This document shows positions 9,034 through 16,822 of a stretch of 22,287 nt of DNA, one piece after another (within the stretch, counting starts at the first letter, position 1; each line of letters begins with the position of its first letter). Under the pieces are notes generated by a model that was not told the DNA's origin, did no database searches, and saw only the letters and a list, made by a program, of their open reading frames with translations. The position numbers were made by a program, and so were the translations under genes. The stretch is from Jimgerdemannia flammicorona (taxonomy: Eukaryota > Mucoromycota > Endogonomycetes > Endogonales > Endogonaceae). The stretch covers positions 1 to 22,287 of the forward strand of contig RBNI01001471.1 of the NCBI GenBank assembly GCA_003990745.1. The letters run 5' to 3'.

Positions 9034-9882
9034 TTAGAGAAGAATGTTCAGGACCATGAGGGCTTTGTCATTAGAGGTCAGGATGTCTTTGAAGGAGATG
9101 AGGTCCATGAATTCGTCATTATCATTATCATTATGTAGGTTGTGCATCTCACATATATTGCATATTTCACATGCTTTGGTGTCACATGAGATGATGTCAT
9201 CACCAATGATGTCATCATGTTTGGTGGCAGGAAGGAGGTCTGGAGCTCTCCAGTCTATGAGGTTCTCTTCCACAAAATAGGGAACAAATGTGGGGTCTTG
9301 GGGAGGTCTAACCTGGATGCTTGGACCTTGGAATATTGAGATCAATTCTTGCAGGAATTGGTCTGAGTTGTCCTGAAGGATAGAATACCAGAAGTCTTCT
9401 ATTTTATCACTATTGAGAGTGATAGTGGACTGGGCTTCTGTAGCCACCCTGGCTTCTAGTGTATTGATACAGTGGGATGACAGGTCTCTAAAATCTGAGA
9501 CTCTAACATACTCCAAGTTGGGGATTGATCATGGTGCATGCCTGAAGATCTGATGGATCTTCTTAGCTATCCTTGTTTCACATATATCTATGGGAGTGGC
9601 ATCTTGTAACTCTTGAGTGCTAGCCTGTGGGAACTCCCAGCAGAGGAGGTTTCCTATTTCATACTCCTACCATATTTGGAAGCATTCAGTAGCAATGGTG
9701 ATCCTTGTTTCCATTTCATGACAGTAGAGGATATATTGATAAGAGTCACCAGTACCCAGGTTGATACTAGAAGTCCTTCTTGAGCAAGTCCTCATGGCTC
9801 TTCTGATGTCTTAGAATATCCTCTCTTTAATTAAGATGCCTTGGTGGTTCCTTGACCTTGAGGTTTGGTGAGCAGCAGACAT
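9034..9882 (-). pseudogene. ORF-X homologue, 282-codon frame with three stops
   Basis: From ATG 9882 (context ACAAACAAAATG) one frame runs 282 codons to the stop at 9034. Only three internal stops interrupt it (codons 24, 72 and 118) and none after codon 118, so the last 160 codons (9516-9034) are open. Features: MSAAHQTSRSR start, a region with DSYQYIL and EMETRITIATE, IHQIFRHAP (109-117), ISIFQGPSIQV (181-191), PPQDPTFVP and LIDWRAPDLL (about 193-215). A Cys cluster follows with spacing C-x5-C-x2-C-x2-C-x2-H (CDTKACEICNICEMH), then an N/D-rich stretch. No signal peptide or membrane segment is evident. The blocks match the frame at 4929-5640 in order and spacing. Family unknown to me. Confidence 0.65.
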
Positions 9883-9961
9883 TTTGTTTGTGGTAAGTCT
9901 TTGAGCTATTTTGGGATTTGTGGGTCTTATTGGTTGCTGCTACTGTGGTTCCTTGATCCTT

Positions 9962-9970
9962 CTTTTATAT
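9962..9970 (-). promoter_or_regulatory. TATA box ahead of the ORF-X homologue
   Basis: On the - strand ATATAAAAG lies about 80 bp before ATG 9882, which itself has an A-rich start context (ACAAACAAA). Spacing fits an RNA polymerase II core promoter inside the inserted element. Seen only as a motif. Confidence 0.45.
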
Positions 9971-10129
9971 TTCTCAAGATGCTTATACTGTAGTTACAAT
10001 GACTTACAGTTGGTCATTATTGCTCATCTTATATACCATATGATCTTCTTGTACTCTGATCTGGTGGCTTGTAAGGAAAGACTGTCTCCTATGCTGATGT
10101 CATCATTCTGGAGTCACCATTACAATACT

Positions 10130-10361
10130 AAGCAATAAGTCATACTTAGTAGAACTTGGTAGAACATTATAGAGAGTTACTAAGCATTAATTAGTAATTG
10201 ATGAAATCTTCACAGAACTATTTAAAAAACAGATTCTTAGTAAATAACTAAGTAATTCTATACTATTCTAAGCTATTCCAGAATATTTTATTAAGTAATA
10301 TGATAAAGAAAAGATGATAATTCAGTAAAAAAAAATATATAGAATATAGAGGATTATTATA
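10130..10361 (-). repeat. 3' LTR of the - element, inner part
   Basis: It matches 15294-15526, including GTAGAACATTATAGAGAGTTA, TTCTTAGTAAATAACTAAG, AAAGAAAAGATGATAATT and the terminal GAGGATTATTATA. On the - strand the LTR therefore starts TATAATAATCC (TGTAATAATCC before decay), an inverted match to the ...TTATTACA end at 8253. The polypurine tract adjoins at 10362. Confidence 0.9.
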
Positions 10362-10374
10362 TTCTCTCCTACTT
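10362..10374 (-). other. Polypurine tract of the - gypsy element
   Basis: The - strand reads AAGTAGGAGAGAA directly before the 3' LTR start (TATAAT at 10361). A purine run abutting the LTR is the expected primer for plus-strand DNA synthesis, and it fixes the LTR boundary at 10361/10362. Confidence 0.75.
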
Positions 10375-10379
10375 GAAAG

Positions 10380-13130
10380 AGAACATTATTCTCAATATTT
10401 ATATTTATAGAGAGCTCATTGAGCATTCTTGGAATTTTCAATAGATTCCCAAGTACTATTATACTTAAGTTAGCCAATTCATTTGACAAGATACTCAGTA
10501 TAATTATAATATATATATGTATTTATTAAGAATCTTCTCAACTTTATACTCAATATGACTATCAACCAAAAGAGGTACTAATGGCTGAGGAGTCTGATTT
10601 AGATACTTATGAGCAGAAAAATATAAAAGACAGAATATATACAGATAGTCTATAGTTGTATTAACTTATATACTATAGAAGATACTTATTCAAATATCTC
10701 ATTAGAACTAATGTATCTTGCTTGAAGTTTCTTAGAAAAGCAGTTGACTTGAGATATCAAATTAAGATTTATAGTAGATAAGAGTACTTGATCACCAATC
10801 TTGAATTTGATCTCCTATCTCCTAGTATTGGTATATTTGGCTTATCATATCTGAGTCTTGAGCAGAATATCTTTGGTAACTTGAATCATTATGGCCATAT
10901 CATTAATGAGATCTTGGGTAATAAGAACTTTAGAGAGTTCTTTCCTAACTTGAGTAAGTAGGCTTGATGGAGTTTGTATATCTTGACTATATAGTAACTT
11001 GAAAGATATAAAGCCTGTTGAGACTTATACTGAGTTATTATAGACAAACTCTATAGAGATAAGATATTGTTCTCAGTTATCTTATTTATAAGAAATATAG
11101 TTTTTTAATATCTGTTTGAGGGTCTAGTTTGCTTGCTCAGTTTGTTCATCAGTTTGTAGATGGTATATAGTACTTAGAGGTTATTGGGCTCCAAGTTTCT
11201 TAAAAAATATCTACTAGAAATGACTTGTAAATTTCAGATCTTAATTACTAATCATGATCTTCAGAAGACCATAATTTTAAAAGATTGTCTTGAAGAATAT
11301 TTTGGCAGTATTAAGAACAATGGCATTAGTTTTAGTTAGCTCTAACTTGATACTATTGATGAGACAGTTAATGAAGATAATATAGTATTATTTCCTTGAG
11401 ATGTCTTGAGCAGTTGGATAATAAAGTTTATTATAACTTGCTTCCATTTAGCAGCTAGAACTGAAAGAGATTAGAGTAGACCATATGACTATAATCTTGA
11501 TATCTTGTTTTTTTGGCAGTAATTGTAGATAGATATATATATTCTTTGATATCTTGATTCATCACAGGTCAGAAGAATTAATGATGAATATTGTAAATAG
11601 TTTTCTGATATCCTATATAACCAGTAAGAAGGGAGTTATAGTTTTCCTTGAGGATCTTAAAGTGAAGATTATTGGAGTTTAGGATATACATTTTGTCATT
11701 CTTGTATATAATTCTATAGTAATCTTATATTCTTCTAATAGACTTACAAGGATTTCTTTTATGACTAGATCCTAGTGGTATCTTTCTTTTAGTTTATCCA
11801 AGAGAGTCTTATCTGGAGTCATCTTGATGGTACTAAGATTGGATCTTCTTGATAAGACATAGACTATTATATTTGTCTTATCTAGCTGGTAGATAGTCTT
11901 GATATTGAATATTTAGATATACTCAATCTATTTTGTCCAATTTGAAAACAGACAGAGGTCTAAGTTAAGATACATAAGTAACTTATAATTAGTGATAATA
12001 TCAAAGTCTTGGCCCTTAAGATAATATTATCAATTCTGTAGAGCTTTATAGATAGTCAGAAGTTCTTTTTTATAGATAGCATATCTTTATTCAGCCTCAT
12101 TCAATTTTTACAAAGAATATGCAATTGGTTGAGATTCTTTACTTATATCTTAAGATAGTACTATACTGATTATATATCCAGATATATCTATAGTGACTGT
12201 AAACTACAGAGCCAGATCTAGATTACATAGGGTTAGCATAGTTATCAATTTTGTTTTCAGAGTTTAGAATATCTCTTGGCAGATAGGAGTCTATTGAAAT
12301 AAGTTATTAATCTTTAACAATTCAGTCATAGGCTTGGCAATACTAGAGTAACCTTTAATAAATTAATAGTAATACTCAGATAGTCTTAAGAAAGATCTGA
12401 TATTATAGATGTTTGCTGGAATAAACTAATCTGAGACTGCTTAAACCTTCTTGGAGTCAGACTGAATACTATTGACTGAGATAATATGGCTAAGATATTT
12501 ATCTTTTTCTTAAAGAATTCATATTTGCTAAGCTTACAGTAAAGCTTATTTTCTCATAATTTCTTAAATACTTATCTGAGATACTTGAAGTATTCACTTT
12601 CTAATATACTAAATATCAGAATGTTATTTAGATAGATAATGACAAAGGTATCAAGATATGATTATAGAATATCTTGTATTAATCTCTAAAAGGTTAGTGA
12701 TATATTGGTGAGATCAAATAGTATAATCAAGAATTCCCATAAACCATAGTATATCTTGAAGGTAGTCTTGGAACCATCTTCTTCCTTAATACAGACTTAA
12801 TAATAATCAGAATGAAGGTTCAATTTGGAAAAAACCTTAATATGTAGGAGTCTGTCTAATATTTTATCTATTCTTAGTAGTAAATACTAGTTCTTAACTG
12901 TGATCTTATTGAGAGTATAGTAGTCAATATATATTTGCATAGTGCTATTCTTTTTCTTAATGAAAAGAATAGGTGTATTATAAAGTAATGTACTTGGTTA
13001 AATATATCCTTTAGTAGTTAAGTCTTCTAGTTCCTTTTAAAGAAGTTCTAGTTCAGGTTGTAATATAGGATATAGTGACTTATATAGAGGTTTGGAGTCT
13101 AGGAGAATTTCAATTTTATGATCTATACTT
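10380..13130 (-). pseudogene. Ty3/gypsy pol remnant: RT, RNase H, integrase, chromodomain
   Basis: Read on the - strand. RT begins near 13125 with PELELLQKELEDLTTKGYI, then NTPILFIKKKNSTMQIYIDY and LNKIT (about 12975-12900). The catalytic motif at 12634-12623 is YLNN instead of YLDD within FVIIYLNNILIFS, both Asp codons being changed by G-to-A. RNase H (about 12260-11950) shows QPIAYSL.KLNEAE.RYAIYKKELL. The linker has VLSRRSNL. Integrase shows a finger region (YQKTI, DIKEYI..YNYCQKNK), DLKFTSHF, QTDEQTEQAN and LKQIL (about 11240-11110), and TPSSLLTQ. The chromodomain (about 10530-10400) reads EYLVK.IGYLKYNSTWESIEN. Numerous stops and some frame changes mark it as dead. It is a chromovirus by its C-terminus. 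Confidence 0.88.
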
Positions 13131-13559
13131 CTTTTGAGTGACAGTCCTATAGGCAGATTATTCAGAAAAATGTTCTTAAATTTTTGAACCAGGGGTTGGA
13201 CTATCTTTGAGAGATCCTTTCCTATTTCTAACTTTGAGAGTCATATGATTACCAAGAATACTTACTTGTGCTTTTTGAAAAGCTTCTTGAATTAGATTAC
13301 TAATATGATTTTTACTAATATTTTTATAAGCTTCTTTACTTCCAGTATGACCTTCTTTTCTTTTTTATTTAGTATGAGCTTGTTTTCTCTCTAATAAATA
13401 TCAGAGTTATATAGTACTAACTAGGGTTTTTCCAGAATGATGTGATATCCTTACAGAGATATAATATAGAGATTTAATTTTTTAAAGTACTCTTGTATTA
13501 TACAGAGTAACTTGGCTACTATTCTATTAACTTGGTATTCTTTTCTATCAGTTATAGAA

Positions 13560-13747
13560 ATCTTGAATTCTACTTATTACAGCAGACTGATAGAGATGAT
13601 CTTTAGTTCCTTTACTAGTTCTTTACTAATAAAATTGTCAGATATACTACTATCAATAAGAATATCTATTTCTTATCCTTTGACTTTTTCTTTAAATAGT
13701 AGTAGACTGGTGTTGATAGTACTATTATTCTCCTTATGGCTTATACT
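13560..13747 (-). pseudogene. Aspartic protease remnant of the - element
   Basis: The frame continues from dUTPase motif V through an S/N-rich linker into EIDILIDSSISDNFISKELV (about 13675-13615), where the family pattern is DSGA(T/S)xxFI. The catalytic Asp remains but the following Gly is Ser. In this family the protease cleaves the Gag-Pol polyprotein. It is directly downstream of the dUTPase in the same frame. Confidence 0.75.
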
Positions 13748-14130
13748 GCCAGTACTTTTAAATCCTTCAGTACTCTGAGTAGTTTCTTCTAAATTTGTAA
13801 CTTCCTTGATTATTAGTACCTTGGCTTGTTCTATTATTAGTTTTACAATCTGATATTACTTCTTAATTTTGAAGGATTATGTACTATTATTGATCAGAAG
13901 TACTTTAATTTCTCTATAATAATCTGGGTCAATTACTCCTGTACTTGGATTAATTAGTATTTAATACTAAGACTTAATCATGGTACAATTCTTCTATAAT
14001 ATTCATCAGATATCTATATGGCTAGTCTAATAACTATAAGTTATTACTATTCTATAGGAATTATTGTATCTTGAATGGCTGCTAGGTCTAACTCAATTGT
14101 ATCTGAGGTTTTTGCTTCTAGTATAATAGT
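13748..14130 (-). pseudogene. dUTPase domain of the - gypsy element
   Basis: On the - strand I read, in order, IELDLAAIQDTIIPIE (motif I region, codons from 14094), LIVIRLAIQISDEYYRRIVP followed by SLSIKYQLIQ (motif II region, family pattern GYYGRIAPRSGLA), then after a frameshift GVIDPDYYREIKVLLINN (motif III, from 13939). IVKLI follows in the motif IV position, then STEGFKSTG (motif V, ending at 13748; family pattern RG..GFGSTG). The two frames differ, so at least one indel lies between motifs II and III. Position between nucleocapsid and protease is the same as in the + element. dUTPase-bearing Ty3/gypsy elements are known from basidiomycetes such as Phanerochaete chrysosporium. Confidence 0.85.
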
Positions 14131-14190
14131 ATTGAGATGTAGTTTTTGAACTATCAGTTATACTTTTTCAATTTGAGTAATAGATATTAC

Positions 14191-14207
14191 TTTTTTTTTT
14201 TTTTTTT
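14191..14207 (-). repeat. 17-bp homopolymer (A on coding strand) between knuckle and dUTPase
   Basis: On the coding - strand this is A17, encoding a lysine run after the zinc knuckle. The knuckle frame and the dUTPase N-terminal frame differ, and this tract lies between them. It could be a slippage-generated frameshift after death, or less likely a programmed slip site in the active element. Confidence 0.6.
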
Positions 14208-14258
14208 AGTAATAACTAGAGCCTTCTTTATTCCTATCTTATCCTTAGTCTTCTTTGA

Positions 14259-14960
14259 ATATTTGGTAGTAATATATTCTTCTTCTCAGTAGTAGAAATA
14301 GGCTTTGCTCTTACATAATTTTTCCTTTTTCTCTAATATAAGTCTTGATTTAGTAATAGTATCCAAATCTATTAGGACAGATCCTATAATCTTTTTGAGG
14401 TATCTATATCCTTATTGGGGCTTCTTGATTGATTCAGAGAAATGGTCTTTTCTGAAAGAGATTATATTAAAGCAGTTGGTAATCAATATTACTTCTTTAT
14501 TACAAAGATATCAACTTGTCTCTGACTATTATTTTTAAGTTAATGGGCTTGAACTACTATATAAGTTGTTCTTGAAACTTATCTTAGTCTGAGAGATCTT
14601 CCTTCTCATTTCTGGCTACTTGGAATTTTATTTTTTACTAAATAGCTATATCTCCTTATAGTAGTACTCTTGCATAAGTAACTAACTCATTATTTGATAT
14701 ATCTATTATTGTTAAATACTGGTTCATATTGAAGAGCCAGGTTTCAACATTACCACTTTTTCTATTATAGGGTTTAGGTGGTAATAACTTAAGGTAAGTC
14801 TTCTTGGCTATAGTTGAGGGGCCTGTTATTGGTCCTTTATCTTTAGAATCTGATACCTCCTCTATTACTTATATCTTTGCTTATGTCTCTTAATAGATCT
14901 GCATCAGGTATACTATTTGTTCTTGGAGCTATTGTATACATTCTACAGAGGCTATAAAGT
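14259..14960 (-). pseudogene. Gag and zinc knuckle of the - gypsy element
   Basis: The - strand reads KLLPPKPYNRKSGNVETWLF then NMNQYLTI and ELVTYARVLL (about 14810-14650), the typical gypsy capsid pattern of Phe/Tyr-x-Gly, V..WL and V..A..L-.G. VARNEKEDLSD, DKFQEQLI and QRSNIDYQLL follow. It ends in a nucleocapsid knuckle at 14300-14259 with C-x2-C-x4-H-x4-C spacing in which all four ligands are Tyr and one intermediate codon is TGA (YFYYxEEEYITTKY). Stops and frame changes are frequent. The first part adjoins the 5' LTR, leaving almost no leader, and there is no ORF-X-like frame in this element. Confidence 0.75.
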
Positions 14961-14996
14961 AAGGAAGTGAGATTTAACTTTTCTACTACTATTAAT

Positions 14997-15526
14997 TATA
15001 ATAAATATGTATATATATTATAGAGAACAATTATACTTATTAAAGTATAAAAGTACTTTAATATAGTTAAGTTAGATGAAATTTGAGATATAGACTATAT
15101 GTTAGCAAATATTTAAATAGAAATGTATAACTATATTTAAGAAGTAAATCTTGAGAAGTTTTATTATCTTTAGGAGGTTCAAGTATATATATAATAACTA
15201 ACTAGACTGAGCTTTATTGTAGTATTCAGAGAAAGTATTTATATAAGAGAAATAGAAAGAAAAAGAAATAGATAGAACATTACTAAGCTAGATACTGAAC
15301 AATGAGTTATACTTAACAGAATTTAGTAGAACATTATAGAGAGTTATTAAGCATTAATTATTAATCAATATAATCTTAGTAGAACTATTTAGGAAACAGG
15401 TTCTTAGTAAATAACTAAGTAATTCCATAATATTCTAAGCTATTCTGGAATGTTCTACTGAGTAATATAATAAAGAAAAGATGATAATTTGGTAAAAATA
15501 AAAATAAAATATAGAGGATTATTATA
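14997..15526 (-). repeat. 5' LTR of the - gypsy element (intact copy)
   Basis: This 530-bp stretch aligns end to end with 8253-8548 plus 10125-10361. Termini before decay were TGTAATAAT...ATTATTACA-like: inverted repeats on both sides, with the G-to-A or C-to-T change now giving TATAAT and ATTATA. No convincing tRNA primer-binding site follows at 14996 on the - strand. Confidence 0.88.
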
Positions 15527-16293
15527 CCCTCTAATAGAGGAGAAAAAGCTTTCAGATTAATAGAAAAATACCCTGATAAAGCCAAGGAGAAGACCAGAAA
15601 TAGTATTAGTATATTACTGATAGATATATTCCTGTAGGATGATATTCTTATAGAATCAAGATATACTATTTTGAATATATAGAAGAATGTATTACATGTA
15701 TTCTCAAATCTAAGAAGTATAAGCCAACTATTCCAAAATAATAAGATGAAGAAATTAAGAATATTAATAATAAAGATGAAAAAGTATAAGATTGTGAAGA
15801 AGAAACTAACTCAGAAATAATTACTATCTTATAAGAAACCAATATAGAATATATCTGCCTCTAAGGAAAAATTGAAAAAAACCCTATCAAAGTTCTTATC
15901 AATAGTAGAGCAAGAAAATGCTATCTTGACAAAGAAACTGTTAACAAATTTTACCTCAAGATATAAAGAAATACAGAAGGAAATATTGCTATATTTGGAA
16001 ATAAAATAATACAGAAACTATCTAAGATATATAAGAATACACTTCTATAACTCAGTAACTATACTTCAAGACAAACCTTTTATATTGTACACCTTTCTAG
16101 ATACAATCTCATCTTTAGAAAATCCTAACTTATACAGAAGAACCTCTACATTAATTAGTAAACCAATACAATATTTCTAGAAGATATCAAGTTATAACCT
16201 GAGTATACTAAAAAAAAATCAAACTCCAGATATAATATTATCTCTGCTATCTAGATGAAGCAGCTAATTTAAAAACAGAACCAGTATATCTAC
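15527..16293 (+). pseudogene. Continuation of the + gypsy element: dUTPase motif V, protease, start of pol
   Basis: In the frame that continues from 8251, the sequence after the target duplication reads S-N-RGEKAFRLIEK (15530-15568). This is a decayed dUTPase motif V: RGEKGFGSTG-type residues become this by G-to-A and C-to-T changes only. Further on IEKNPIKVLINSRARKCYLD (about 15870-15930) fits a retroviral-type protease (I-D-S-G-A pattern with Asp now Asn and Gly now Arg). Later residues KQLI.KQNQYIY resemble the segment ahead of RT. It breaks at 16294, where an inverted LTR-A begins, so RT onward is missing here. Confidence 0.75.
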
Positions 16294-16822
16294 TGTAACA
16301 TACCTGGCTCAATAGAGGTAAATTACAAGATTGGGGGTTAATATAGTTTGGCTTAAGCCCCTTAAAAGGCTACAAAATGTTTTAGGATTCCTGATATTTA
16401 ATAGTATAATAGTCAATCTGGATACAATAATAGTTCCTCTATTTGTGTAGTGGTCAATTTATGTGAATTTCCTTATTGGGATGGTTCTTGGGTATAGCAG
16501 TAATTTATATATATGATAGACTGATAATTTAACAATTTTCTTCTTGAGTAGTAGTGATTTTTATATGATAATCTCTATGTAGTACAATGGGTTTCCTTAT
16601 GTAAAGTAATCTGGTAATTTAGTGGTTTTCTTATACAACTTAGACATAACAATCTCTTTGTGTAGTATAATAATCTCTATATAGTACAATAGAGTTCATT
16701 ATGTAGATTTCTTGAAAATGGTAAGTGACTTAGTTGGGTACAAATTCTTCTGAATTGGGCTCACTGGGAATGGACAAATAACTCAGATGACTTGGATAAC
16801 TTGGATGTTATAGATACCTTGT
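16294..16822 (-). repeat. LTR-A, copy 2 (inverted)
   Basis: The reverse complement matches 1769-2408 from the 3' end (TGTAACATACCTGGCTCAAT at 16294 on +) back to about ACATCCAAGTTATCC. The LTR 5' end (TGTCATT) is missing because Harbinger-like sequence begins at about 16823. It keeps a better terminal ...TGTTACA than copy 1. It interrupts the + gypsy element between protease and RT. Confidence 0.7.

Larger units (their letters stand above)
8548..10124 (-). mobile_element. 1.58-kb TG...CA element inserted in the 3' LTR
   Basis: Comparison with the intact LTR copy shows that exactly this segment is extra. Its + strand ends are TGTCATG and CATTACA, near-perfect inverted repeats (6 of 7). It is flanked by ATAC(T) at 8544-8548 and 10125-10129, a 4-5 bp target duplication. 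It contains a decayed reading frame on - (9882-9034) with a TATA box upstream, and a 34-bp tandem repeat. It has no RT, integrase or transposase, and I see no direct repeats between its ends. Best guesses are a solo LTR of a large-LTR gypsy family or a non-autonomous element. It is less decayed than its host LTR and holds the only two CpGs I found in the AT-rich region, consistent with being youngest. Confidence 0.75.
8253..15526 (-). mobile_element. Nearly full-length chromodomain Ty3/gypsy element with dUTPase, nested
   Basis: The element is bounded by two copies of a 530-bp LTR: 5' LTR 14997-15526, and 3' LTR 8253-10361 split by a later insertion. Order on the - strand is LTR, gag, zinc knuckle, dUTPase, protease, RT, RNase H, integrase, chromodomain, polypurine tract, LTR. 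Without the 1.58-kb insertion it is about 5.7 kb. The flanks read cactct (8246-8251) and ccctct (15527-15532), an imperfect target duplication with one transversion. Removing the element and one flank copy rejoins the dUTPase frame of the + element exactly. All coding parts carry many stops, so it is dead. Confidence 0.88.

Noticed and set aside
13512..14538. Open + strand frames of 77-88 codons within the - element
   Set aside because: They lie antisense to gag, dUTPase and protease remnants, and their length is explained by low complexity and lack of CpG.
14960..14996. tRNA primer-binding site next to the 5' LTR of the - element
   Set aside because: TAATAGTAGTAGAAAAG could be a decayed TGG-type site, but I cannot match it to a tRNA 3' end with confidence.
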